The position numbers and the translations under genes were made by a program. 64,000 bases of DNA from Daphnia carinata. Its lineage: Eukaryota; Arthropoda; Branchiopoda; Diplostraca; Daphniidae. Under the pieces are notes generated by a model. The model was not told where the DNA came from and made no database searches. It was given only the letters and a program-made list of their open reading frames with translations. Every line of letters begins with the position of its first letter. Position 1 is the stretch's first letter. Where the stretch lies: the NCBI RefSeq assembly GCF_022539665.2, contig NC_081337.1:4068679-4132678 (forward strand), in the 5' to 3' direction. Shown here one piece after another: positions 50,001-62,711 of the stretch.

Positions 50001-52070
50001 GCGCTTTTGCGTCATCGTGTGCTATCTATGTGTGTTGATGATCCACTGTCCCCTTCTTGTTTTTCGTCGGTACGCAACTGAACTGTTCAAGAACAGATCT
50101 CAAGTGGGGCTACGTTACATGCTACTATTGATGCTGTTCTTTGTACAGTTCTCGGAACCACTACAGAGACAACGAACGCGCGCTGGCTGCAATCTTGAAA
50201 GAAAACACCAAAAAAAGAGAAAACAGAAAATTATGCAAAAAAAAAAAAAATAAATAACAATAAAACAAAACGCAACTAAAACAATAATGTGTTCTTTGTG
50301 AAAGCAAGTTGTTACTTGGAAAACGAATGAATGACCCTTTGACGAAAATGCAAAATACCCCCCTGTGTATGCAAAGCGTATTAACAACATACTAGCTCCA
50401 TTTGGAGTTCAATCGCTTACATTCCCTTTTGCGAGTAAATTTTTTTTTTGTTTTTGTTTGTTTTTGTCTCTCTCTCTTTTCTTTCGATGCCGTTGGGACG
50501 GCAGCTGGCCAACTTGGACATCGTTATATCCTTTGTACGCTCTTGAACGTTGTCCCACTCTTCGCGTACGAGGGTACCTGGGAGGTATACGCTTTTAAGC
50601 CCTATATATTTTTCACGTCTTTTTAAGCGCGGGTCACGTAAACATCACAGTGAAAAAAATAAGCCAGTGAGCATTAACATGACATTTAAGGTTTTTATTC
50701 AATCCTTTATCGTGTCGGCGCCAGCACATATGCAGCCATCTTCGATTTGTTTGGTATATTTCAGGACATTACCAATAAAAGCGGGACGCATTTTCAGCGG
50801 CACCAATAACTCTGTTGAAAACGATAATAAAACATTAGATTTCTATTTTCAAGTTGGTGTATAATGAAAAACGACCTTTGTCGTTGTCTGCCTTTTAACA
50901 AGTTGAAATTCTTACGTCAGATGAACATTCCGGTTTCAAGAGATCTAATTTACTGCCCTGCAAACTTGCCCTCCAACTCACCGTCTAACTCCACTTTGCA
51001 AATGAATCTTTTAATACTCTTTGCATTTCTAATTGACCTAGACTTCCTGATTCTCTGAGAAAATCATGTCTTCTGAGTTCTTCGCTATGCTTCACATTTG
51101 TAATTTCGTCTGCAGCATGTCAATCAGCTTTCGACCAACCTGCCGGGCAAAAAATGTTAGCCGCTTTGCTTGTTGATGTTGGTTCGAAATTCCTACAAGC
51201 ATTTCCTCGCTTTCAGGTATCGATCAATAAAAAAAAATGGTAAGACTGAAACGCGATTCAAAAAATTAAAAGCATCCCGTCCGCTCCGGAATGTGTTTCT
51301 GCTATATCGTCAGTCCTCGTACCGAATATACCTTTGTCATTTCCAGTTCTAACCATTCGGACTTTAGCGTAAAGACGGAAGCAACCGGAAAAATCTTGAT
51401 GTGAGCAGATTATGATGCCAGAGGCCACGCCCTTAGATTAAATCGACCAAATGAAAAGCGGTGCGTAAGAAATGTACGTACGTCAAAACGTGCCATCGTC
51501 CGCCCTAAATATTGCAAGATAGCTAGAAACTGACACGGGTCGGGTTCGTGACGTGAAATTGCCCAAAGGGACTCCGTAATTCCTAATTACAGAGCTTACT
51601 GGAAATTAGCCGATTTCGGCGAAAATTGCGCGTAATCTAAGTAGTGAAAGTACTTGCTTGCGGTTTTTCACATGAATTGTTCCCTTTTCCCTCTCCGAAA
51701 AGCTGATAACAAGAAGATGGGCAAACGAGAATTTCTAGAATGATAGCATTTTATCAACCAACAGTTTAGGTCGCTTTTCTTTCCCTCCAAACTAACGTCA
51801 TTATTGCAGCACGAATGGAACGAAAAAGAATTTGCAATGTAGGGCAAACTGCGTCCAATTCTCTATGACGCCAACGAAAATGAAGATGGAACACAAAAGA
51901 TTAAAGCTGATGACATTTAGTACGGGGCATATTGACGCACAAAAAACAAATATTTGAAACCTTAAATAGGAACAATATAAAATTCTACACCAAATCGGAA
52001 AAGATATGCATCTAACGATTTAAAACGAACAAAAAATGCCAACGGATAACACAGAATAACTCAGTTTCCT
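41012..52070. other. About 11 kb without a supported gene
   Basis: The missing first exon(s) of the DH31 receptor are expected in this direction. The region contains a 12-G tract at 44867-44878, a (CA)n tract at 48006-48028 and many poly-A/T runs. A possible minus-strand exon at about 44508-44637 has a good acceptor and a 40-codon open frame but could not be joined to anything. Other open frames look like chance. Confidence 0.4.
48006..48028. repeat. (CA)n microsatellite
   Basis: About 11 uninterrupted CA dinucleotides. They create Val/Cys or His/Thr runs in overlapping open frames. Confidence 0.95.
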
Positions 52071-52076
52071 TCCCTT

Positions 52077-54438
52077 TTATTGGATTTGAAGTTTGAAAGA
52101 CGCGATGTTAAGGTCGTCGTTTTTCCATTTCGAGGCCAGGCGGAGCATGCCCAACTTGCGCTGCACCGTCAATGAGCTCTCCAGCTCGTACAGTGTGCAG
52201 ACATTCAGGACGGTGTCATTACGGATCATCATCTCAGGCTTCGTTCCTAGATTCTCCTCTAGTAAGAGCATTCCGTCACGCATGCGACCCACGTAGAGCA
52301 AGCATACTGCTGTGTTGTTGACAAGCTGTTCACCAATTCATAAAAGCAAAAAACAGAATCAATTTCAGAAATAGCTGTAAGTCGCTCCTTGGAAGGTATG
52401 CGATTTTTTTTTCGTCTATTTTTTATGCAAGTGTTACCACTGGATTGTCCGGCTGAAGGGCCAGTGCTTGTTGGAAATATCCGAGCGCTTCTGAGAAAGC
52501 ATTTTGGGCGATGGCCACTAATCCGGCATCAGTTAAGGATGCTATAGCATCTCCTGGTTTATTGATATCTCGCAAATCTACTGCGCAATTAAACGCTTGC
52601 TGAGCGAGTGGTATGTCTCCTATTTGCAGATAAACTCGACCTAACGCTGAATAAAGCGTGGGATTTGGCTTATGTCCAGGACGATGCAATTGCTTGTGGA
52701 ACAGCCGAACCACGTTATGGAAGTCCTTTTAAAAGAAAAATGTTAATTGGTAGCACTCCTAACGGTATGATGTAAAACGACAACCTTTTTCATTAGCGAA
52801 CAGGTAATCAAGGATTGAAGGACTGCAGTCTCTCTGTCAGACCACATATTCGCAGCTTCACGTCGTTCAACTTCGTTCATCTTGTCCAAAGCGGCAAATT
52901 GGTCAATGTCTCGTATGATTCGTCGGACAGTTGATAACAAATGACAGAGCTTCATATGAGCCTCGTTGACGCGATTGTGGTGGGCTGGAAGCTCGGCCGC
53001 TAACAGACGAAATGTAAAAGGCACCATAGTTCCATGTTTTTTCTGGTCATTTAGCTCCGGATAATATTCGTAGTAGAAATCAGGAGAGTCGAGGTCACCA
53101 AACGCATCCAGTTCGTTGACTGCCATTTCAACTAGATTGGATTTTTTCAGCAGAGCAAGGCGCGTCATCCACAACTATGGATCCGAAGATTCGTCACGTC
53201 ACTAACACGGTTTTATAGTTGGAGGTAATGTGAGACTTACATTTAGACTGTGAGGCGTGTGCTTTGATGGCTGCCCAGCTTTACCATATCCTTGTCCACA
53301 AGCTGTTAATAGTCGACCACATAAATTTGCTGCCGCCCTGTAACATCCCACCTGGAAAATGGTATTGCAAAAAACAAAAAACAAAAATGGTTGTGCATGT
53401 CAATCTCATCCATTGTTCCTCTAACACAGTACCTTGATTAGATCCCGAATACCTTGAGCGTCTTGTGTGACCATATCGGCTGTTAGTGTTTGTCTCTCAG
53501 CAGCCGCCGCTTCGCCATCAAAGTGCCGGAGTAAATCTTTTATCGGATCAGTCTGGAAAAAGATGCAAAAATATTTACGGAACTTTGGATATAATTTGTT
53601 AAAAACGCATTCTCGTATACCAATTCAATGCTGTTAAGTAGGCCCGGACAGCTTGGGTGGAAGGTTTCTGAAAAATTTGCTCGAGTTGACTGAAGCCAGA
53701 GCCGAACTGGCTCTTTTGGGATCCACCAGTTAGAAGCACGTTCTTGCGAATCGCTCAAAGTTTTCACCGTTTGATCAGTTTCGTTAACTAAATTGGGTAC
53801 AACTGGTTGAGGTGTGAATACACGTATCGCTCCGACTGATGAAATATTGTGACTACTGTTTACTAAATTGGCAGCTGAAGTTGAAGAAACTTGAGATGAG
53901 TGTTCTGTGTCTGCTGAAACGCTTGCCTCGCTATTCTGATTAGATGGAATAGTAGTGCTTTCGGTAACGGGTAGGGCTTGCGAACACGCCTTTGAGGGGT
54001 TAATATCCTCCGACGAGAGTCGAAAACCTGGGCCGGCGATCTCAATAGGTTCGTGTGATTTTGATGCCAGCTGTGACATCTGATCAAAGAATTCTGTTGC
54101 ATCATTATTTGTGTTCAATTCACCAGCAGTGGTTGTTGGCTGAGAAAAATAAGAAAAAATCTTGGGTTCTGATTCTTTCTCGCCCTTCTTGAATGCAAAT
54201 TTAGGTGGGTAGTTCTGATGAACATCTTCTTTTGAGGGTGTTGAGTTTGGGCTTTTAAAAAAGTTAATTTTTGGTTCTTCATCTGCTAATCTTGAAGGTT
54301 TAACAATGGTGTCAAAAATATCATCGGTGTTTCCAGGTTGTCCAAAATACTTGCTGAATGATGTTCCTTGTTCATTTTCAGATTGTTCTGCTTTCAAAGC
54401 CAGTCTTTCCAGTGCATCTGGAAGTCCAGACGCCATTG
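52077..54438 (-). CDS. TRAPPC12: Trafficking protein particle complex subunit 12 (TPR protein)
   Basis: Coding exons 53621-54436, 53433-53552, 53241-53351, 52785-53174, 52438-52725, 52077-52325; all junctions are phase 0, giving 1974 bases and 657 residues (human protein about 735). Residues 1-272 are Ser/Thr/Asn-rich and probably disordered, as in the family. The conserved part runs through [12 protein letters not shown], the [19 protein letters not shown] segment (about residues 400-425), then TPR helices ([50 protein letters not shown]). TRAPPC12 belongs to the metazoan TRAPP III complex, acts in ER-to-Golgi tethering and also has a reported mitotic kinetochore role. A non-coding first exon ending near 54684 (donor GTAAGT) with acceptor at 54439 is likely. 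The stop codon overlaps an AATAAA signal. Confidence 0.9.
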
Positions 54439-54699
54439 CTAAAACTCATATGAGTTTAACACTGTATAATGTGTGGTCCTAGAAAGTGAATTTTGATAGA
54501 TTTAAAAAATGCTTTTAAGTGACAAAGTTTGTTTACAAACTAAAACACATGCATTCGTCATAAATGATGACAACAATATTCGTTAAGTGGAACAATAATT
54601 TTGAAGCTCAAAACAATGATTTGCTTTAACTTACGATAAAAAATTAAATATCAAATGGAGCCAAGCCGATAGGATTCACTTACACAGTATAATTTGGGA

Positions 54700-55427
54700 A
54701 CCAATATTCTATTGAACGTCAAACAGTCTGCAAGTTGCACTGGTACAAGTTGACAGCAGTAGGATTCATGGAACCGTGGCACTTGCAGCGGTTTGTAGCA
54801 GTGTAGTATCGGAAAGTTTCCCTGTTAAAACCTAATTCGTGGGATTCGCTTGTCGGGGCGGAAAACTTATTGACGGCGAACACAACCTCGTAACTAACGA
54901 GTATAACGGAACGCAATTAAATAGAATGAGTAATAGCACTTTAATGTGTCTGGTTTTAATTAATCAATACACGAAAATAAATCTTTCTAAACCACACTGT
55001 GTTGTTGCCTTTTCAAACATTTAGATATTTAAAACAAAAGGTTCCCTAATTCACATCTGCCGGCGTTAAAAATAGGAAATTCAACGAAACATGGTTCTTT
55101 GATTTTACGAATGTTAAAATTTTTTTTTATATGACTGACGACATATTTTTTAACAAAAAAGACCGCCCTCACGTTTAACGATAATGCATTCGCACTCATT
55201 CACCTTGCCTTCGGTGTCTGTGAATTTCATATTCCCATGAAATTTTGTTTAGCTATGTAAACAAGTTTCAAGACAAAAATGCCATTTATTTCCAATTTTT
55301 TTTTATCAATAATAGGAAAGTCAAGCCTTACGCGATGCATATCTTGCATCAGGGATTGTGTGTAAGAAAAGCAGCTGTAATTGATCGGGTACGCGAAAAA
55401 TTCCACCATACGGCATAGACGTTTTTG
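54700..55427. other. Spacer between TRAPPC12 and CCDC25
   Basis: About 0.7 kb beyond the putative non-coding first exon of TRAPPC12. It contains an AATAAA on the minus strand at 55285-55290, suitable for ending CCDC25. No other gene was seen. Confidence 0.5.
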
Positions 55428-56312
55428 TTACATAAAGTCATCAGAATCATTTCCATCGTCGTCTTTATTGGTCTTCATGTTTGTTGGCTTCAACAAGCGG
55501 TCATAACTCCTAAAGGCGGAGACATTACAATTATGTGTTGAATCAACTGTATAAGATAAACTACCTCAGTTCAGCTTCTTCTTTTTTCCTTTTTTCTTCA
55601 TCCCTTTCTCTTTCTTTTTGTTCTTTCAAAACCCTTTTTTTGTCTTCTCTCTCTGCACAGTCTCTTTGTTCCCTTTCAAATCGTAAATCTGGTTTCCTTT
55701 CTACTTTGGTTTTGTTGAGGCGATTAACTATTTCATTGATTCTTTTTTCCACTCTAATTTTACGGACCTAAAAAAAACAACCACTCTTTTAAACCTGACT
55801 GAGGAAGGCATAGAACAAAAACACAAAGCATACCTCTTTTTCCCTATGAAATCCAACTTGTCCGACTTCCATTCCTGGAGTCTTCTTCAAGTTTGACCAT
55901 AGGGTATAAACAACTTCAATGTTGTTCATTTTATTTCCTTGAATACTGTTAGCTTTGACTAACTGTGCTGCATCTTCCAAAATTGCTGCTGGGATATCAT
56001 CAATGACCTGACCCTGTAAATTGAATTCAACAACATGTATGTCAAAGGAACACGGTCATAAAATTTTTCGAACAAAAACCTCACCTTGTTGAGCCTTATA
56101 TAAACATGGGCAGATGATAGTTTATCAACGTGGAACCAAACATCTTCAGGCCATCCCCACTTAATCAACTCCTCATCTGGTTGTTACTGCAAGAATTAAT
56201 TATTTCTGTTATGTAATTAAGTAATAATGTGTTTCTTACTTTCATGTTTTTCCTCTCCCATGAACAAGGTACAACTCGGTTGCACTGCAGTACTGACGAA
56301 ATAGAAAACCAT
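55428..56312 (-). CDS. CCDC25: Coiled-coil domain-containing protein 25 (NFACT-R domain family)
   Basis: Five exons (56240-56312, 56085-56176, 55834-56013, 55565-55767, 55428-55509) with matching phases give 630 bases and 209 residues, essentially the length of the human protein. The start MVFYF, the segment [20 protein letters not shown], the motif [14 protein letters not shown] and VGFHRE are hallmark parts of the NFACT-R/DUF814 domain (about residues 1-115). A charged coiled coil rich in Glu/Lys/Arg follows (about 120-185), and the acidic end is NDSDDFM. The vertebrate protein has been reported as a membrane sensor of extracellular-trap DNA; the wider family role relates to ribosome quality-control proteins. 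The role in arthropods is unknown. It lies on the same strand as TRAPPC12, about 1 kb apart. Confidence 0.97.
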
Positions 56313-56589
56313 TTTTAAACTCTCAAATCCAGTCAGCTAATGGGAGACGGCCAATGCGAAACCATTCACATTGGAGATTGCAACTCGGTACTGACACGTG
56401 TGAGGACCTCTACCTACAGCCGGCGGTGGTAAATCGTGTACACGTACCATATACTAATATTTCGAGGAAAAACGGTGTGGAATGGCCTAGTCCTTCCTCG
56501 GATGGGACAAGCTTATTGCCGTGGAATCCAGCGGTTTTCAGGGAATTTTGCGGAAACGTTTATACACTGTACCATTTAAAGTATTTGGA
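56313..56589. other. Upstream region of CCDC25, no gene seen
   Basis: Probable promoter region of CCDC25 on the minus strand, without an obvious TATA box. A plus-strand open frame of 85 codons here is not supported. Confidence 0.4.
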
Positions 56590-56910
56590 AGGCCAAACTC
56601 TAAGTAAGTGAAAAAGCCACTATTTCCACTTTTTCACTTTTGGCAAAATGTCAAATTTTGCTTAAAATACATGATTTTGATTGAGAAGTGAATGATATAT
56701 ATCATGGAAATCAAATTTATTTTTCATTGACGTTACAGTGTTTGAATTAAAATTAAAAAACAAAAAATAAAGACAGGGCGCTAACAGCACTTTGCTTTCT
56801 CTTATTTTAAACGCGGCTAGTTTAAGATTTTGGAAAAATGCAAAATTGATGGAAAAGTCGGGCTTATGTTATATTTGTCGAGTTTATTTTTAAGCCCATC
56901 AATTTGATGA
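56590..56910. repeat. Repeat block 3: single unit of the ~320-bp family
   Basis: Contains a GTGAAAAAG...CTTTTTCAC hairpin remnant (about 56608-56637), the signature TGCTTAAAATACATGATTTT near 56655, and AAGTCGGGCTTATGTT near 56855. The order is the same as in blocks 1 and 2, so this is a solitary diverged copy near the 5' side of CCDC25. Confidence 0.65.
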
Positions 56911-57870
56911 AAAAAGAATACCGTTTAGAATTCAGGCTGGGCGATAAGGGTGATATGATAGCGATATAGTCAACCAGCTCTCCTTTAGAACATCGTTGAA
57001 GGAAATGTTGTTTCCGATATTCTTCGTTCTCACATTGTTCCTAAAACAATTCTGGTTGAAGCGGACATGTATTTTGAAATGCAGAAATAATATCGTCTGA
57101 CATGTTGTCCTTTCCATTACAAATAATTTACTAGCTTAGGGCTATATTCCAGTGTATAAAAAATGTAGAACTGCAGTAGGGAGGCACTAGAAAATATTCG
57201 TAAATGGCATTGTGCATTTAAGAATGCCTTGCTTCATACTATGTATTAGAGAAGCAGCCTGTCAGGCAATGGCTTCCTCCCATGATGTATTTACAATATA
57301 CAAGTAATAATATGCCGTAATCAAATATGAACATGCAATATAAAACAATTTGTGATCAACATTAAACAATGAAAATTCAAGCAAAAACCAGTTTTTCAAC
57401 AGAATTCATGCATTTTTTTTTCGACTTTCAAACAATGACAGACATTTTAAATGTAAAACGAAGAGATTTTTATTACGAAAAGGTCCTATTTTGGAGCCCA
57501 CGCATTATATTTCACATTCTGTGTGCTTCAAACGAGCACGCTCTTTCAGAAAAATCACTTCTGTGACTGGTTTACTTGTATAAGTTAGTATTGCACTGTT
57601 TCTGTATGGCGTTACAGAAAAGTGGAAGTAATTCTCTTTTATCCACCAAGGCCACTGTACCACTTGTACTAGTGCAAATGGCTGCTCTGTTTCAAAGTGC
57701 AGCTGAAATTTTCAGAAAGGAACCACGAGTTGTCCGGTAGGTTCTAATGGCTTCAGAGTATCAGATTTTTGCCACTAGCTCATCAAGGGTGAACGCAAAA
57801 GGGATCACTAAACGAGTCTCCAACAGGTAGTTATTGGATGAACTTGTTTTCCCTAACAGAGTTCGGCTGC
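56911..57870. other. 3' flank of the SMPDL3-like gene, no gene seen
   Basis: AT-rich DNA that includes the likely 3' UTR of the 57871-62711 gene and a short direct duplication (57797-57832) of the end of its coding region. Confidence 0.45.
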
Positions 57871-57940
57871 TTATAATTGCTTATTACCAAGGACGAAATG
57901 AAAAGGGATCACCAAAAGAATTAGTCTCCAGCAGGTGGTT
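57797..57940 (-). repeat. Direct duplication across the 3' end of the SMPDL3-like gene
   Basis: AAAAGGGATCAC followed by GTCTCCAACAGGTAGTT (57797-57832) resembles AAAAGGGATCAC followed by GTCTCCAGCAGGTGGTT (57899-57940). The second copy lies inside the last coding exon, the first in the 3' flank, about 100 bp apart. Confidence 0.7.
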
Positions 57941-60900
57941 GCGATATGATTTTTCCAGCTAGTTGCTCTGCTTCTACTGCTGGCCATTAGAGCACTGACA
58001 ATACAATCGTCGTAATCAACATAATCGATTTGCGTGGCCGAGCAGAAGTGAACTTGTCGGCAGAGTGAGCCGCAATAGGGTAGACCGTCTCGCAGCATGT
58101 GGTTGACGGTGTAGTAATTCTGGAACACATTCGGATGCGTCAGCATAGCAGCCGCCACGTTGTGCAGCGCGATCGGGTTGACGTCAGGCATGTTGTACAG
58201 CTGCGTGAAATTATATGCACGACGCCATTCGGCTCGACCAATGGCATTTGCTTCAGTTAAGTTCAAGTAGTACTGCGAATAGTCCAATACCTAGGGTTGG
58301 TAAAATAGAAACACCAAATGGATGTTAACGCCCGTGTTATCGATACGTCACCCAAAGAGCCGTGTGACATAAAACAGGCAAGTTGGATCAAATGATTTAC
58401 AAACTAGAATAATTTCTTGGCTGGCTGTGGACTATGGAATAGAATTTTAAAAGAACTTTTGTATTCAAAATCAAGTTACCTGGCCATCGTTCGTGTTAAA
58501 CTTGATCAGACGAATAGCTGGATTGTTCGGGCCAGTGCCTTCAGCCAATCCAGGTTCGCGAGGAGAAACAGCAGGCGCCAAAAGGATCCAGGATATGGGA
58601 CGACCTATTAAAATGATAAAAACAAGTTGTTAAACAAGCAAAAATCTAATCCTAAAAGTTCAGCCAAGACGTAAGGAAGCTGGAATAACATTCTATACAT
58701 CCCTTGAATTTTATCTGATGTTTCGAATTTTTTATCTCGTTCTATTTAAAACACCGTTTCTTTCGATGCTATACATGTTTATCTAAAACCATGCTTCAAT
58801 TGAAGCATTTAGGAGGCACAAGTGCCTCCTGGTTTAGCAGTTACGCACAATGCGTAGATGGCCTATTATTGGATTAATTAATATCGGTACAACGTTTTCA
58901 GCCGACACGTTTATGTCGGACTAAACTATTGAACGTGGAAATCAATTTTGAACAACCTAATGAGAAAACATTTCTTTTGGAAGGATGGAAGGACGGTCTT
59001 ATTCTTGAGAGTATATCGTATAACACTGACCGTTGTCGTCGTATATCACGCGAAAGCTGTCCGTATGGGCATGTCCGAAAAACTGGCCGGCAATTACATC
59101 GGAATAGCTTTGCACCATGTTCAGATATCTTCGGTTGAAACGATCTTGGAACCAGTGAAGAGCCTGGCGGCTGTAATGTCGCTCATAAATGCCTGGTGGT
59201 ACGTGTCCGAAAATGTAAACCTTGGCAATAAAATGTACAGGAAACAGTTAGTCATCTTAGGTGAATTTCTACAACAGCAATCAAACACGGTCGCTATGTT
59301 ATTTATTTTTATTTTTTATTATTATCAAGAGATGGGGAGAATTGTAAATGCGGTTGATAGGAAAATAACTGTTGGTAACTGCTGCTAAAAGTCTGTATGT
59401 AGATAAAATAAAAGTACTATATACAGTTTCGAAACTTACCGTTCCTCTTCTTCGCCGTGCCTTCAAGAGAATGGATTCAAACCAGGCAAATTGCCCACCT
59501 GGATCCATGTCGTCATTTTCGGCCGTAGCGTGATTGACTTCCGAATAGTAATTAGTGTTGAGTGCTATCAAATGCAATTGTAAACGTGCCTGTTCGATGA
59601 CGTAGTAACCTCCTAAACATCGAAAAACAAACCACAATGAATAATTTGCAACAAAGAAGTCATAGGAACAAAATGTACGTATAGTAGTATTTGCAATGTA
59701 AAGTGTACAGCGTGTATGTTAAAGCTCTACGTTTACCTTTCTTGAAGGTTGCCTCTGCCTCTGGTGGAAGCCAAGCTCGCCATAAATTTGCCAATTCGTG
59801 ATAGGGCTGTGCTATGTTGCCAAAAGATGTTTGACCCCTCGGCCAAACGTCTGCTCCCCCAACTATTAAATGATAGAGTTGTGTTAAATCATATAGAAAA
59901 TAAGAAAGTTTAACTGCAAAAGTGCAATCACGGACATCATTTACAATTTTTAGACCCACTGACTCGGAGATAAGTGATTGCGGAGTGAACAGAACAGAAA
60001 TTCCACATTCTCAACTTTCTCTACTTCTTTAAACCCTTCTATCCAAAGGAACGAAAGCTCTATTGCGATGACCCTCCCGATTAATTCCGAACCCTGATGT
60101 GAGTTGACAAAATGACAGAGGAGGGCTAGAGCTATAGTAATGTATCAGAATCGGCTGGGAATCGTCGCGAAAATTAATAGCAAATGAATTGAGAGAGGAG
60201 AAAGTTAGTATCCTTTGGGTTAAATTGGTCCATTTTTAGCATTGCGTTAATCACGGGTCTCAACTTTGACTTATAAACGATTAGTGGATCATCAGAAACA
60301 TTAACGAATTCCAGAATAGAGCCTTTCCCATTTTAAAAAATTGAACTGATTGATTTCACTCTTGTAAAGATAAACCGTTAAATGATTAAACCCCACAATT
60401 AATAGCAAAATATATAAGGAGTTAATGAAAAAAAAAAGAAAGAACGTGAAATCAACTGACCAACGGGATAAACGGCTGTGCCGGGGAAGTAGCGCCGAAT
60501 TAGAAGACTTACGGCGCTGACTGCATCGTGAACTCGGCTCTTTCCATCGTCACCTGGTGCTGCCATCCATCTTGCAGCCGAGTCCCTATAACAATCAAAT
60601 TCATTGCACCAGTTGAAATCATTGCTCTTCATAAACGAAGCTAGTGGCTGTCAATCAAAAACATTCATTAGGCTTGCGCTACATTAGCCTAATTTGATGC
60701 TTGTTCGCCATGATACGATACCAAATTCATAATTAAGCGCATCATCTGCGTGCATAGCCTAACTGAAAGTGCGGCCCGAAATCACAAGTTCAGTAGTAGG
60801 GTCATCTAGTCTGCTACCCCAAAACTATGATTATAATATCAGTTATTCGTCCTTTGTTATTCAAAGAAATGCAAGTGCAATATAGTAGCGGGATTCTCGG

Positions 60901-62711
60901 AAAAATATATACCCGGTCCAGAGGAGGAATTCAATATCCTCTCCGGTGATGGACTTCATGGCTTGCACGGCGCTGACCACCAGTTGCCACGTTGAATCGC
61001 ATCGATAGCTGCCGAATCGTTCGACGCCATGCTGATTTTGGTGCCCTTGGTTATTGCTGTTTCCAACAAGTCCGTTTTTTTTATTAAGTCCGTTCCCACA
61101 ACCTAAAAAAAACAATCAGAAATGCAATTAAGGTATATGATAGCAAAAGAAATAAACGCAATAAAGCAGATGATAAATTTAAGCAATTCAATGCCATCCG
61201 TTCTAGAAAATCTTTGAATATCAGCGTTAAATATATAATTGATTTGCGACTGTTTATTCTTAAGAACAATTTTTTTTCCATACGAATTCTTTAAAAGATT
61301 CATTTTTCGTGACTTAACGCCACAATTCGAATAATTACATTAGAAAAATTAAAGAAATCTGTTGCCTTTACAGCATTCAATGCAAATAGTAACTGAACTG
61401 ACAACAGACTTACTTCCATCTCCAGCCCCGGTCAAATTCGCATCATAGTGGAAATCAGTCACATGCCAAAAGTAGCCTACAATTAAAAAAATAGTGAATG
61501 ATGTACATTAGACAAATTAAAAATAAAAACAAATTTGCACTTCTCTCTTTAACGATCAAGCGTTCGCAAGATTTATCAGAAACAATTTGCGCACTACTTG
61601 AAGCCTGTCAATTATGTTCATCCAAGTCTGACATCTTGATATGCTCGATGGTGTGTGAAATTACTCTGGTGCAGAGGGGTCAAGGAGGTCCCATCACCCC
61701 CTTGAGCATTGAATTTGTTTTTAAAAGAATTGAATGCGCAAGACGTCCAAACGCTCCTTTTTATACGAGCGCTACCAAAGAGCTAAAATAAACTGAATCA
61801 ACAAAGAGATCTCGTTTGTTTTCTAAATAAGGAATTGTTGTGTAAATCAACGCATAGCATTCCGTGCCCTTTCCTTGTAAGCCTTTACGTCATGAATTTT
61901 CCCCTTTCGACAATATTTGGAATCGGTCTTTATTAAATTTCCGTTTGACTAGACACGGCATTTAAAATCAAAGTTCATGAGTTCGCCCATCAGACATGCC
62001 ACCGACCAAAAGTTCATTTTTCTGACAGTGGTACGACGACAAAGAGGAATGTCCTTGTTCACAGTGATTACCCCTATCGTCAGACTAAAATCAGGGCTTA
62101 CATTACACAAGGAAAATGTTAGTGGGTTTTACACAGAACTTGGAAGAAAGGACCATCGATTTTTTTGCGGAACACAAGGGCCTACCTAAAACGTAATGGA
62201 AAAGCTTAGGCCCGATAGTTTAACAAAACATAAAACTATTGATAATATTCACCTTATCCCCCTCACGGATTTCTTTTTACCGTTTGAGTTTGACCTTCCC
62301 GCAACCAGCAATAGAAATTATTATTTCTTAATACGTATAAGAAAAGAAGAAGCTGTGCGAAGCACATGCTGGATGAAATTTCTCTTTCACATCTGTGCCC
62401 AATATGACCGCCCACTGGACACTCGTTCCCGATCAATACGCTGGCTAAGGCGAATTGCGGGTCTTTATAGATTTTAGATATGAACTTATTTTCGTTTGCC
62501 TGTATTGGCGTTTGATTTTCACGTTGATCGCTCATTGCGACTAACCTTTCCGCTAAAGTCTCCGCTAAGAACTGGAGCTCTATTCGATATCGACAATGCC
62601 GGAAAAATGAAAGCTAGATCACTCACCAATGCCGGCTCGTGCGGTTGGAATCAGATGGCCGATAATCACGACCAAGCCGAATAAGGTAGTGGCCAGTCGC
62701 AGCAAAGCCAT
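57871..62711 (-). CDS. Acid sphingomyelinase-like phosphodiesterase (SMPDL3 family) with altered active site
   Basis: Nine exons: 62627-62711, 61414-61476, 60913-61102, 60461-60585, 59737-59862, 59440-59612, 59031-59220, 58480-58604, 57871-58290. All phases agree; 1497 bases, 498 residues. Signal peptide 1-26 (ends PTARA). Metallophosphatase motifs: DFH at 36-38, GD at 113-114, FGHVPPG at 258-264, FGHAH at 302-306. The motif that should be GNHD reads GGAD (156-159), directly followed by the conserved VWPRGQ. The C-terminal SMPDL3 domain is clear (QYYLNLTEAN; Cys-rich YCGSLCRQVHFC). A hydrophobic tail (WRLILLVIPFHFVLG) could be a GPI-anchor signal, as in SMPDL3B. Relatives hydrolyse nucleotides or related phosphodiesters outside the cell or in lysosomes. 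With the metal/phosphate-binding Asn and His missing, this copy may be inactive. The family is sure, the activity is not. Confidence 0.92.
61477..62626 (-). other. First intron of the SMPDL3-like gene
   Basis: A 1.15-kb intron follows the signal-peptide exon. Plus-strand open frames in it (61498-61791, 61977-62189, 62196-62477) have no recognisable content. Confidence 0.75.
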
